Source of the DNA: Enteractinococcus helveticum
GTDB lineage: Bacteria > Actinomycetota > Actinomycetes > Actinomycetales > Micrococcaceae
DNA: 64,000 nucleotides
Direction of reading: 5' to 3'
NCBI RefSeq assembly: GCF_001657475.1
Contig: NZ_LXEY01000009.1
Span: forward strand, 22,658 to 86,657
Position 1 is the first letter of the stretch, and every line of letters starts with the position of its first letter. The notes under the pieces were generated by a model that ran no database searches, had not been told where the DNA came from, and saw only the letters and a program-made list of their open reading frames with translations. Shown here piece after piece: positions 56,220 through 63,876 of this stretch. Position numbers and translations under genes: made by a program.

Positions 56220-56900
56220 ATGTATGAATTGGGAATTGTGAACACCAATATTGACCGCCCCGACCCCGACGACGTCGCCGCGCTGAGCCAATACGGTAGC
56301 GCCACTATCCACGAAGCCTTGGGTCGCATCGGGCTGATGCAGCCGTATATGCGCCCGGCCTATCGTGGTGCCAAACTGTGCGGACCCGCGGTCACAGCAC
56401 TGTTACAACCCGGAGATAACTGGATGATGCACGTGGTTGCAGAACAAATTACCGACGGCGATGTAGTGGTCGCGGCCTGCACGACCGAATCGGATGCCGG
56501 GTTTTTCGGTGATCTACTGGCCACCTCCTTCCGCGCTCGCGGCGGGATCGGATTGGTTATCGACGGCGGGGTCCGTGACGTAGCAGACTTAGAACACATG
56601 GATTTCCCAGTGTTTGCCAAAGCGATCCACGCACGCGGCACCGTAAAAGAAACGCTGGGGTCAGTGAATATTCCGGTCACCTGTGCCGGAGCGGTTGTCA
56701 AGCCCGGGGATGTGGTGGTGGGGGATGCCGACGGCGTCGTCGTCGTACCCCGCGAAAAAGTGGCCGAAGTTGTCGAAGCCGCCAAGGCCCGCGAAGCCAA
56801 AGAAGCCGGCGTCCGCGAGCGACTGGCCGCCGGCGAACTGGGGCTGGACGTTTATGGCATGCGAGACAAGCTTGCAGCCAAGGGCCTGCAATACCGATAG
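56220..56900 (+). CDS. ligK: 4-carboxy-4-hydroxy-2-oxoadipate aldolase (LigK type, RraA fold)
   Basis: A 226-residue class II aldolase of the RraA-like family that splits its substrate into pyruvate and oxaloacetate. GLVIDGGVRD holds the Arg119-Asp120 pair that corresponds to the Arg/Asp metal-pyruvate site of HMG/CHA aldolases; the C-terminal helical tail (EAAKAREAKEAGVRERL) is the usual extension that separates aldolases from RraA regulators. AGGAG precedes the ATG, 8 bp after ligJ. It completes the lower pathway. Confidence 0.9.
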   Translation: MYELGIVNTNIDRPDPDDVAALSQYGSATIHEALGRIGLMQPYMRPAYRGAKLCGPAVTALLQPGDNWMMHVVAEQITDGDVVVAACTTESDAGFFGDLLATSFRARGGIGLVIDGGVRDVADLEHMDFPVFAKAIHARGTVKETLGSVNIPVTCAGAVVKPGDVVVGDADGVVVVPREKVAEVVEAAKAREAKEAGVRERLAAGELGLDVYGMRDKLAAKGLQYR

Positions 56901-56913
56901 TAAGGAAGACACA

Positions 56914-57912
56914 ATGGCTGAACGAGAAAACTTTGACCTGGCGCACATCAGTGCCGTAGAAATCCTGACTCCAAAATTTGAGGAAAGCCTCTGGTTCTTC
57001 AAAGACTTGCTGGCCATGCGCGAAGTCGCACGCATCGGCGACTCGGCGTACCTGCGCTGCTGGGACGAATACGAGACCTATTCGATCAAACTGACCGCCT
57101 CAGATACCAACGGGGTGGGTCGCACCATGCTGCGTGCCACCAGCCCCGAAGCCCTGCAACGCCGGGTAGCAGCCATTGAAGACACCGGCTACGGAGAGGG
57201 GTGGAAAGATCCCGAGGTTGGCATCGGCGAATACTATGAATTCGAAGACCCTGATGAGCACCTGTTTGGTATTTATTACGACACCGAACTGTATCAGGCC
57301 GATGAACAGGACCGTCCGGCACTGAAAAATCAGGCAGCACGCTATCCGGGCCGCGGGGTCAACGCCCGCCGACTGGACCATATCAATTACTTGGCTTCGG
57401 ATGTCAACGTGACCGGTGATTTCTGGGACCAAGTCATGAAAGCCCGGGAAACTGAACAGGTTGAACTCGACGCCGGTGGGTACGCTGCCCGCTGGTTCCG
57501 GTTTGCCCAGAAATCCTACGACGTCGTCTACTCGGATGACTGGACCGGCGAACGCGGCCGCTTCCATCACCTGGCCTTTGCCACCGATACCCGTGAAGAC
57601 ATTCTCAAGGCCGCCGACTTTTTCCTCGAAGAGGGCGTCTACATTGAATATGGGCCCTATAAGCACGCGATAAACCAGACGTTTTTCCTGTACGTGTGGG
57701 AACCGGGTGGTAACCGCATTGAGTTCGCCAACGCCGGGGCACGGTTAATCCTGAACCCCGACCAGCCGGTGGTCAATTGGTCCGAAGCTGAACGAGCCAA
57801 GGGCCAAGCCTGGGGTATGAAGACCGTGCCAACCTTCCACACCCACGGCACCCCGTATGTAGAAAACCAGGAGGAGATCGACCGTGCTGCCCTGGAGGGC
57901 AGACGCGTCTAG
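56914..57912 (+). CDS. Vicinal-oxygen-chelate extradiol dioxygenase (catechol 2,3-dioxygenase-like)
   Basis: A 332-residue two-domain VOC protein of type I extradiol dioxygenases. Candidate Fe(II) ligands are His in LDHINYLA (and/or LAHISAVE), His in FHHLAFATD and Glu in NRIEFANAG; the acid-base region is IEYGPYKHA. It is longer than classical catechol 2,3-dioxygenases (about 307) through a C-terminal tail. TAAGGA precedes the ATG. It follows ligK by 13 bp, so it belongs to the lower-pathway operon though it represents a different ring-cleavage family from LigAB. Possible substrates are catechol, methoxycatechol or a chlorinated or alkylated catechol. Confidence 0.88.
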   Translation: MAERENFDLAHISAVEILTPKFEESLWFFKDLLAMREVARIGDSAYLRCWDEYETYSIKLTASDTNGVGRTMLRATSPEALQRRVAAIEDTGYGEGWKDPEVGIGEYYEFEDPDEHLFGIYYDTELYQADEQDRPALKNQAARYPGRGVNARRLDHINYLASDVNVTGDFWDQVMKARETEQVELDAGGYAARWFRFAQKSYDVVYSDDWTGERGRFHHLAFATDTREDILKAADFFLEEGVYIEYGPYKHAINQTFFLYVWEPGGNRIEFANAGARLILNPDQPVVNWSEAERAKGQAWGMKTVPTFHTHGTPYVENQEEIDRAALEGRRV

Positions 57913-57986
57913 TGAATGATGTTCCCGCAAATTCGAACCAGGAAAGTTAGTGACGCAAATAGCGGCATATCGTTCGCCTGAATCGT

Positions 57987-58033
57987 GTCTAGGCCCCCTT
58001 GCTACTTGATGGCAAGGGGGCCTAGACTATAAT
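57987..58033 (+). promoter_or_regulatory. HicAB promoter embedded in a perfect inverted repeat
   Basis: A perfect 16-bp inverted repeat (arms 57987-58002 and 58012-58027, core CTAGGCCCCCTTGC / GCAAGGGGGCCTAG) with a 9-nt loop. The loop contains TTGATG (58006-58011) and the exact consensus TATAAT follows at 58028-58033, 16 bp later. The arrangement suits autorepression by the antitoxin. It could also act as a terminator for the upstream operon, but no U-tract follows. Confidence 0.65.
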
Positions 58034-58046
58034 GATGGTAAAACCG

Positions 58047-58247
58047 ATGAAATATCGTGACCTGGCCAAGCTTTTACGTGAGGCGGGCTTCACCGCCAGC
58101 ATGGGCAAGGGAGACCACGAACTCTGGAGATACCCTGGAATCGACCGTCCCCTCGTGATCCCAAAAGTCCGGGAAGTGTCGCCGGGGGTCACGCGAATTG
58201 CACTGAATGCCATCAAGAAGAAGCAAGGGAGCACGAGTAATGACTGA
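58047..58247 (+). CDS. hicA: HicA-type mRNA interferase toxin
   Basis: A 66-residue dsRBD-like toxin beginning MKYRDLAKLLREAGF, with the catalytic histidine in KGDHELWRYP and a C-terminal VSPGVTRIALNAIKK helix, as in HicA. HicA degrades mRNA when free of antitoxin. The ATG at 58047 fits the family start; transcription from the TATAAT at 58028 would begin only a few bases before it, so the message may be nearly leaderless (an upstream ATG at 58032 overlaps the -10 box). It overlaps the antitoxin gene by 8 bp. Confidence 0.85.
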   Translation: MKYRDLAKLLREAGFTASMGKGDHELWRYPGIDRPLVIPKVREVSPGVTRIALNAIKKKQGSTSND

Positions 58248-58632
58248 CTCAACCATTACGGTCACTGCGAAGCGCTGGACACACGGGTGGGAGCTCCACA
58301 TTGGAAGCGAAGATGTGACACAAGTAGGCAGTCTTGCGCATGCTGATCAACAGATCCGAGATTACCTTGACACTATGGACCCTGATGTTGACCACTCACA
58401 GTGGACTATCAATCTTGTGCCAGACCAGGGTTACGAAGAAATCTCCCAAGCTCGCCAAGCACGACGAGAAGCAGAAGCAGCAGAAGCCTTAGCGGCGCAG
58501 AAAATTCGCCACGTAGTCCACACTATGCGCCACAGCAGAGGCTATTCAATTACTGATACCGCTGCACTGCTGGGTATCTCACGCGCACGCGTAAGTCAGC
58601 TTGAGAAGGGCACTGACGATCTCGTAGCCTGA
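58240..58632 (+). CDS. hicB: HicB-type antitoxin with C-terminal HTH
   Basis: A 130-residue protein whose N-terminal part (ITVTAKRWTHGWELHIGSEDVTQV) is a HicB-like partial RNase-H fold, linked by an alanine/glutamate-rich helix (RREAEAAEALAAQK) to an HTH (YSITDTAALLGISRARVSQLEKG). It would bind HicA and repress the operon through the inverted repeat upstream. The ATG at 58240 overlaps the toxin stop, giving translational coupling. Confidence 0.82.
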   Translation: MTDSTITVTAKRWTHGWELHIGSEDVTQVGSLAHADQQIRDYLDTMDPDVDHSQWTINLVPDQGYEEISQARQARREAEAAEALAAQKIRHVVHTMRHSRGYSITDTAALLGISRARVSQLEKGTDDLVA

Positions 58633-58953
58633 GCACAGACCTCAACCCCAATCAAGCCATATCCTAGAGATTGCAACCCCAGAGCAGCTGGCGATTAGCA
58701 GGCGCTAGCGTCTTCCAACGATGTCTTCCCGGCTCTGTGGGTCCAGCTCGATCTCGTCTTCACTGTCCCAGAATCGATCGGAGCTGGGTGGGTGAGAACG
58801 GGTCTGCGTCGCGTCTATGGCTCGCCGACTGCCAACGCTGTGGATGTCTGTCACCGCTTCCGAAGCCAAATATTGGGGTTTTTCCGGGGAGGTCAGACCA
58901 GTTTATATAGAAATATAAAGAATTTAAAAACTTTAAAAATCTATAAACGTGTG
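58633..58953. other. Intergenic stretch with an AT-rich island
   Basis: About 320 bp with no supported gene. Around 58900-58950 the sequence is very AT-rich (runs of TATAAA/TTTAAA type), unlike its surroundings. This probably marks a junction of inserted DNA. Confidence 0.4.
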
Positions 58954-59118
58954 ATGTCTCAATACATCGGTGACAGTTCTGTGCGCCGGTATGCACCAGT
59001 TCAGCACGCCTGGACCTCCTTGTCCAACGCGATTATCGTGCTGCGCCGACTCATCGCAGAAGCCTGGACCAACTACCGCTGGGACGCCCGCCCTGTCAAG
59101 CTATACGACTTCCATTAA
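58954..59118 (+). pseudogene. Probable C-terminal fragment of an IS5-like transposase
   Basis: An open fragment of 54 codons whose product contains LRRLIAEAWTNYRWDARP, resembling the C-terminal end of IS5-type transposases in actinobacteria (LRRLIREAWTxYRWDxRP pattern, recalled from family knowledge). No N-terminal or catalytic DDE portion is visible in any frame nearby, so it is a remnant. The family assignment is tentative. Confidence 0.4.
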
Positions 59119-59343
59119 ACCCCTACCCGCGCAATCTCTTACTTGGCCAAAAATCTGGAGGAACGTTTTTCTCAGGATACGATGGATCTGTTCGTGGCTG
59201 AGGTTTCGCTCTGTCGCGTAATGCCCATATCCTGGAGCTGTTAGGCAATGAGTGACACAAAGAAACGTACTTTGTGTTTGATGTTCTCGACGTAACCATA
59301 CCGTCGGGCCGGGAAGAGATGAGCTGATGTTCTACATGCAAGC
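59119..59343. other. Intergenic region before the histidine kinase
   Basis: No gene is visible. It presumably holds the promoter of the kinase gene; I see no clear -35/-10 pair and no copy of the CCTCA-N2-TGAGG motif found at the two downstream promoters. Confidence 0.35.
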
Positions 59344-60606
59344 ATGGGGGTTTGCCCGGTGGTTGAATCCGCAAAAAATTTGTCGACTCAAAGTGGATCC
59401 AGCAAACAGTGGATAAGAATGTGGGGTCACCGTAGCTATACAGGCGTACGTCGTATTCTGAAGACCATCAGCCAATTTTTGCTGGGATCTCAGTTCGTTG
59501 ACGCTCCACTGCGTGTATTGGCCCTCGTGCTTGCCATTTCGTCTGTGCTTCCCGGCGCGGCGGAGAGTCGTGAACCTATGTATCTTGTGTTATTTTACCT
59601 CTCGAGTGCGTTGATTATCTTGGCTGCGTTCTATCCGGGTCGATCGGTGATTGTAGGGGTAGGGCTCTTCGTTGCACATTTGGTTATGTACCCAGAGTTC
59701 CTGAATCCCTTGCAGGAGGGCATAGAGTTTGCATATGTAGTGCTGTTGGCCAAGGGCCGATGGCGACTTGCCCTTGGTGTCACTGCCGCGGCTGTCGGAC
59801 TGACATGGGTGGGGCAGTCGATACAACCCGAAGTATCAGCATCTTTTCTTGAACTTACATTCTCGTGGGGACTAAGTTCTGTCCTGGCTCTCACGGGCTT
59901 ACTTCTTGAACATCGTATTTGGCAGGAGATCCATCGACGTGAGGCAGTGGCGATTTCTCATGCCCAAGATATACAACGCCTGCGCATACAATTCGCAGTC
60001 GACGCACATGACACGATTTCTCACGGACTGGCAACACAGAACGCCGTCATGAGGGTACTTAAGCGCGAAAAAACTTCCTCCACCATCCAGCATGGGCTTG
60101 GTGAACTTGCAATGTTGAATGAACGTGTCCAGCAGGACCTTCGCGCACTCCTCCACCGACTCATCCAAGTCCAAGCTTATCCTGCCCCTACACTGTCACC
60201 GCGCCAGCACTTTCTGCAGGCACTTGATTCGCTCATCGCTGCCGCTGACGCTGGTGGCTATGCTATCGATCTTGGGCTGGATAATATACCCGATGAGCTC
60301 GATACTGTGCTCTCCGATCAGATCCTGGCCATAGTACGTGAGCTGGTGACGAATATCGTCAAGCACTCGGACGGACCTGACGGATGCTCAATCGCGATTT
60401 GCTTCGACAAGACCCTCCAAGGAATCGGGCTGAAAATTACGGCAGAGAATCCCGTCTCGTCTGATCAACTGTTCCTTCCGTACACAGTGAGCGCTCGCGC
60501 TCAAAGGATGGGAGGAACATGCCGCAGCACACTACATGATGCCAAATTCGTAGTCACTGTTACGATTCCTCCAAGTTCACCCGAAACAGAAGCATCCCTC
60601 ACATGA
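59344..60606 (+). CDS. Membrane sensor histidine kinase of the peptide-linked locus
   Basis: A protein of up to 420 residues with about five membrane segments between residues 55 and 200 and almost no extracytoplasmic domain. A coiled-coil region follows, with the HisKA_3-like phospho-acceptor in FAVDAHDTISHGLATQ, and an ATPase domain with N box in IVRELVTNIVKHSDG; the G boxes are weak (ARAQRMGG). Sensors of this build detect peptides or membrane states. The start is uncertain (ATG 59344, GTG 59359 or ATG 59419; none has a strong ribosome-binding site). It precedes a small secreted peptide gene and a response regulator gene. Confidence 0.82.
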   Translation: MGVCPVVESAKNLSTQSGSSKQWIRMWGHRSYTGVRRILKTISQFLLGSQFVDAPLRVLALVLAISSVLPGAAESREPMYLVLFYLSSALIILAAFYPGRSVIVGVGLFVAHLVMYPEFLNPLQEGIEFAYVVLLAKGRWRLALGVTAAAVGLTWVGQSIQPEVSASFLELTFSWGLSSVLALTGLLLEHRIWQEIHRREAVAISHAQDIQRLRIQFAVDAHDTISHGLATQNAVMRVLKREKTSSTIQHGLGELAMLNERVQQDLRALLHRLIQVQAYPAPTLSPRQHFLQALDSLIAAADAGGYAIDLGLDNIPDELDTVLSDQILAIVRELVTNIVKHSDGPDGCSIAICFDKTLQGIGLKITAENPVSSDQLFLPYTVSARAQRMGGTCRSTLHDAKFVVTVTIPPSSPETEASLT

Positions 60607-60642
60607 GGGATGCTTTGACGTCTCGGAACGTCGTTCTATGGA
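60591..60642 (+). promoter_or_regulatory. Promoter and palindromic operator before the peptide gene
   Basis: A perfect inverted repeat with 11-bp arms AGCATCCCTCA / TGAGGGATGCT around CA (60591-60614) spans the kinase stop codon. TTGACG follows at once (60615-60620), with TATGGA 16 bp later (60637-60642). The core CCTCA-N2-TGAGGGATG recurs at 61557. It is probably the binding site of the response regulator. Confidence 0.6.
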
Positions 60643-60645
60643 TGC

Positions 60646-60870
60646 ATGAAAACTATTGTATCTACCGCGCTTCTTGCCCTGTTTCTCGTGCCAGTTTCGG
60701 GATTTACTTCGACGCCGAATGCGCTAGCTGACACAACATGGCAGCCATCAGCCAATCCAAACCTCACCGTGACAAGTGGACCGCTATCCGCTGTCCCATT
60801 GGCAACACCGCTACAGTGCAAGAAATGGCGTTTAATCAATAAACAAAAGTATCGGAAGTATTGTCTGTGA
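60646..60870 (+). CDS. Small secreted cationic two-cysteine peptide
   Basis: A 74-residue precursor. The N-terminal signal peptide (MKTIVSTALLALFLVPVSG) has a probable signal-peptidase I site after ALA at residue 28, giving a mature peptide of about 46 residues. Its last 17 residues hold Cys58 and Cys73 enclosing a strongly basic segment with seven Lys/Arg, which could form a disulfide loop. I recognise no family. It lies between the kinase and the response regulator, with its stop overlapping the regulator start (GTGA), and near the predicted transcription start, so translation may be leaderless. A signalling pheromone or antimicrobial peptide is conceivable; not proven. Confidence 0.6.
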   Translation: MKTIVSTALLALFLVPVSGFTSTPNALADTTWQPSANPNLTVTSGPLSAVPLATPLQCKKWRLINKQKYRKYCL

Positions 60871-61544
60871 TCACTAATGATGAATCGACATCAGAGACGG
60901 CGATTTGTGTTCTCATCGTGGACGACGATTCCTGGACGACACGAGCGATTACACTCGCACTGGACGAGGCACCGGAGATTGGATCGCTGCGTACAGCACA
61001 CAGTGGTGAACAGGCGATTGCCGAGTATATTGCTTCACGACCCGATGTGACCTTGATGGACCTCAACATGCCACCCGGAATGAGCGGTATTACCGCAATT
61101 GAACAAATTCGATTGCACGATCCTACGGCCCATATTGTCGTGCTCACGACGGTCTCACCCGGTCCTGGTATCGCCCGAGCATTGGAGGCGGGTGCGATTG
61201 CGGTGCTCCGTAAGACTGCATCCGAAAATAATTTAAGATCAGTTGTGCTCGCTGCAGCACGGGGTGAAGAACCCAAGTTACTAAAGCATTTGGCCCAAGA
61301 CATCATAATCAGCAACGATGAGCTCCCAGAAGCCCCCGCTGTCGCCCCGCGCCTCACTCCCGCTGAACGAGAGATACTACTACTCATCGCCGACGGGCTC
61401 GGATATGAAAACATCGCGCAAAGCCAGGGCATAAGCGTATGGACAGCCCGAACGCACGTCAAACGATTACGAGAAAAGCTCTATGCTGACAATCTAGCGC
61501 AGCTCGTGGTGCGAGCGCTCCAGTATCGATTCATTTCCGCCTAA
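60867..61544 (+). CDS. NarL/LuxR-type response regulator of the peptide-linked locus
   Basis: A 225-residue regulator. The receiver has VLIVDDDSW, the phospho-acceptor in TLMDLNMPPGMSG, TT in VVLTTVS and the lysine in AVLRKTAS. The C-terminal LuxR HTH runs from LTPAEREILLLIADG to ISVWTARTHVKRLREKL. GTG 60867 overlaps the peptide gene stop (GTGA) and has GGAAG 8 nt upstream; TTG 60861 is an alternative. Its presumed operator flanks the peptide gene upstream and the second peptide gene downstream. Confidence 0.9.
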   Translation: MITNDESTSETAICVLIVDDDSWTTRAITLALDEAPEIGSLRTAHSGEQAIAEYIASRPDVTLMDLNMPPGMSGITAIEQIRLHDPTAHIVVLTTVSPGPGIARALEAGAIAVLRKTASENNLRSVVLAAARGEEPKLLKHLAQDIIISNDELPEAPAVAPRLTPAEREILLLIADGLGYENIAQSQGISVWTARTHVKRLREKLYADNLAQLVVRALQYRFISA

Positions 61545-61556
61545 ACACATTCAATA

Positions 61557-61599
61557 CCTCAGATGAGGGATGTCTGTCACTGGGTGCCACCTCTATCAT
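61557..61599 (+). promoter_or_regulatory. Second copy of the peptide-locus operator with -10 box
   Basis: CCTCAGATGAGGGATG (61557-61572) matches CCTCACATGAGGGATG in the operator at 60591. A TATCAT -10-like box lies at 61594-61599 without a good -35, so the site occupies the place of a class II activator. It precedes the second small-peptide gene. Confidence 0.5.
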
Positions 61600-61676
61600 G
61601 AATGTGCTGGGAGAAACCGACACATTCACGTTCCTATCAGTGGACGACTTATGTGTGTCCAAGAAGAGGACTAAAT

Positions 61677-61910
61677 ATGAAACGACGAACTGTATATTTG
61701 TGGATGGATACATCGATTGCCAACTGTTTTGCTGCAATGTTGGTTACCCCTGCCCTTACAGAAAATGGGCCGGAGAGCACCACAAAAACTATAAGGCAGC
61801 AGGATGATTGCCATACTGTTTACGAGGCTGGTAAAAACCCCTGGAATTTAGAGGCACATCGGACCGCGCGAAATAACTGGCTCATCAGTCCAAAGCTTTG
61901 TAATTGGTGA
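61677..61910 (+). CDS. Second small putative secreted two-cysteine peptide
   Basis: A 77-residue product beginning MKRRTVYLWM, with a moderately hydrophobic N-terminal stretch that may be a short signal sequence (to about residue 27, TPALT). The rest is polar with Cys45 and Cys75 and ends CNW. No family is recognised. GAAGAGGA lies 6 nt before the ATG. It lies downstream of the response-regulator gene behind a copy of the operator and directly before a two-helix membrane protein gene, an arrangement seen in peptide plus immunity or sensing cassettes. Confidence 0.45.
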   Translation: MKRRTVYLWMDTSIANCFAAMLVTPALTENGPESTTKTIRQQDDCHTVYEAGKNPWNLEAHRTARNNWLISPKLCNW

Positions 61911-61930
61911 TCTTGGAGAAGGTATCGATC

Positions 61931-62170
61931 ATGACCAAAAAACAGCATCGCTTGGCGACCTTCACGAGTACAGTTTTGACAGTGACCGGAATTGTTCTAC
62001 TAATGATCTGGGCAATCTCCTTATACAACTACGGCATTTGGGTTGACGAACACGGGGATAGCGGCCGTGGCCGCCCGATCGATTTCGTACTCTCTATCTC
62101 CGGGGCTACACTGCTCTGCGTTTCCATTCTCGTACTCATGATTCGGCGCAGGAGTAGACGCCAATCATGA
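61931..62170 (+). CDS. Small two-helix membrane protein
   Basis: A 79-residue protein with two transmembrane helices (about 10-31 and 50-69), a short acidic loop (VDEHGDSGRGRP) and a highly basic tail (RRRSRRQS), giving a both-ends-in topology. GGAGAAGG lies upstream of the ATG at 61931. It follows the second peptide gene by 20 bp and is probably co-transcribed. An immunity, export or sensing function is possible but no family is recognised. Confidence 0.55.
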   Translation: MTKKQHRLATFTSTVLTVTGIVLLMIWAISLYNYGIWVDEHGDSGRGRPIDFVLSISGATLLCVSILVLMIRRRSRRQS

Positions 62171-62544
62171 TGTAGGAACACCTGGTCCGAGCCTGGCTGG
62201 TTGCCGCAACCATCGAAACAACGGCAGGATTCTCCGAGCGGTCAAGAATACGCCGGTTCGGAGCGGACGCGTGGGTGATGAAACGCAAAAAATTCGAACT
62301 TGCCACTCAAATGCGCCCAACTACACCGGCACGCTCGGCTGCAAGACACCATCGTGAGCCCCAGCTTCTCCAAAACCGGACCAGAAAAGACAGCAGCAAA
62401 ATGCGCAAAAATAACGATCTTGACCCTACCAAACCCCACCCAAGGTGTGCCCCGGTCGGTAATCCATGTTTGTGTCGACATTAATTGGTCACTGATAATT
62501 TGTTCTATCAAGAATCATAAAAAATACTATTAAGAATCGATTTC
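62171..62544. other. Intergenic stretch without a supported gene
   Basis: About 370 bp. Open frames on both strands here lack ribosome-binding sites and recognisable motifs. Base composition falls sharply to AT-rich near 62490-62545, where the low-GC block begins. Confidence 0.4.
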
Positions 62545-63333
62545 ATGAAACTTTTATCTCCCAGTGTTGTAGCGCTACTAGTGGCTAGTCTCTCCTTTTT
62601 TGCAGGAGATTTGCTTCAAATTTCAAGATCGACAGAAATGAATACTGCCGAAGAGCACGGAATATTCAACGTTAAAGTACCAGATGCTGACTCTTTAGCC
62701 GACTATGAATTGAACTTGAAACGTCAGGCTGTGAACGGAGATGCGGAAGCTTCCCGTGACCTGAACCACTTTCTTTCCCTTTCTGGTGATGAACTCACGA
62801 AGCTTGCACGGTTTCTTCGCGATGAGGATGGCTCTTACTCAGATCAAATCGAAGAGACTGTTGACGATCTTGAAGAAAAGGGCGGTGGAAAGAAAAACTT
62901 CGAGAACCTTGACGTGGAAGTTGCATTAGAAGAAGTAACTAACCCAGAGATTTCAAACAGTAATTTCACAACCTATGCAGCCTCGAATAGCGTTCTAACA
63001 CGGTCAGTTTCAGTTACAACGACCGTAAAATTCCTAGGACTAACAATGAGCAAAACGAAAGTAGCGGGTAGGTATCAAGCAAAGAATAACCGAGCCACTA
63101 AAGTCCTCTCTACAGGCTGCACCGTTCAAGCAAATAATAACCCTTTAGAATCTATATCTTCTAAGAAAAACTCAGCTTATATATCTAATGGAAAAGCCAG
63201 TTTTGAGTGTAAGGTCGTAGTAACTCGGTATGCTCTAGTCAAGAATAAGCGTACTAAACTTAGCACTCGGTCAGGCATTCAGTATGTTACAGGTTCAGGC
63301 GCTGGCAAAGTGCTATCAAAAGGCTGGAGATAA
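62545..63333 (+). CDS. Low-GC secreted or membrane-anchored protein of unknown function
   Basis: A 262-residue protein. An N-terminal hydrophobic segment (SPSVVALLVASLSFFAGDLLQ, about 5-25) is a signal peptide or anchor. Then comes an acidic helical part (about 45-125, with DLEEKGGGKKNFENLDVEVALEEV) and a Ser/Thr/Lys-rich, strand-like C-terminal half with two cysteines (in STGCTVQ and SFECKV). I recognise no family. Codon use is markedly AT-richer than in the catabolic genes, indicating transfer. The next gene follows after 6 bp, with a strong terminator after both. Confidence 0.6.
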   Translation: MKLLSPSVVALLVASLSFFAGDLLQISRSTEMNTAEEHGIFNVKVPDADSLADYELNLKRQAVNGDAEASRDLNHFLSLSGDELTKLARFLRDEDGSYSDQIEETVDDLEEKGGGKKNFENLDVEVALEEVTNPEISNSNFTTYAASNSVLTRSVSVTTTVKFLGLTMSKTKVAGRYQAKNNRATKVLSTGCTVQANNNPLESISSKKNSAYISNGKASFECKVVVTRYALVKNKRTKLSTRSGIQYVTGSGAGKVLSKGWR

Positions 63334-63339
63334 CGCAAA

Positions 63340-63600
63340 ATGAACCCTTTGGAACCTTCGGTTAGTGAGACTTTAGCTATGATCGTACCTATTATCTATG
63401 TTCTTGTAGTAGCTGTGATCATCTTTCAAATGCTTATGGATGACGGGCTTGGTACACAGGAGAAAATTCTCTGGTTACTCGCTCTTATTTTGGCCCCAGT
63501 TGTTGGGTTGGTAGCGTATCTAGTACAGAAGCGTCGTACCATGGGCAATAAAAAAACGGAGAACCACGATACTCAGGATTCTATTTCTACTGCGAATTAA
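63340..63600 (+). CDS. Small PLDc_N-like two-helix membrane protein
   Basis: An 86-residue protein with two transmembrane helices (about 12-32 and 42-63) and a polar C-terminal tail. The second helix and flanks (EKILWLLALILAPVVGLVAYLVQKRR) resemble the phospholipase-D N-terminal (PLDc_N) domain found in many small Gram-positive membrane proteins, some in immunity roles. It shares the low GC of the preceding gene and its operon. Confidence 0.6.
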   Translation: MNPLEPSVSETLAMIVPIIYVLVVAVIIFQMLMDDGLGTQEKILWLLALILAPVVGLVAYLVQKRRTMGNKKTENHDTQDSISTAN

Positions 63601-63611
63601 TTCTATTTGAG

Positions 63612-63652
63612 AAAACGCCCCTTTCAGTTCATAGCTGGAGGGGCGTTTTTTC
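63612..63652 (+). terminator. Rho-independent terminator after the low-GC operon
   Basis: AAAACGCCCCT pairs with AGGGGCGTTTT across a loop of about 16 nt, followed by T6. The A-tract before it makes it potentially bidirectional. Confidence 0.8.
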
Positions 63653-63876
63653 GATTCGATTCTCAGCCCAACGCCACTGGCTCGACGGACCGTTACAACA
63701 ACAGGCTTTGTCACTGGATTCTTGCTCGATGAAGAGTCGCACAATCTATGCGCTCACAGGAACAGTACAACACTACGTCTTACGGACTCGATGACCGCTA
63801 CCGCGGCATCAAGAACGGCCATCGCGTCATTTGAGTAACTTGAATGACCTGCAAGCCGCTGGCTTTACAAACGGGC
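63653..63876. other. Intergenic region, probable IS boundary
   Basis: No gene is supported. The sequence GGGCTCATCGTAAAAATGAG at about 63873-63892 overlaps the transposase stop codon and may be a terminal inverted repeat of the insertion sequence; the partner end lies outside the window, so this is tentative. Confidence 0.35.

Noticed and set aside
62242..62511. Open frames on both strands between the small membrane protein and the low-GC secreted protein.
   Set aside because: None has a ribosome-binding site or a recognisable motif, and they overlap one another.
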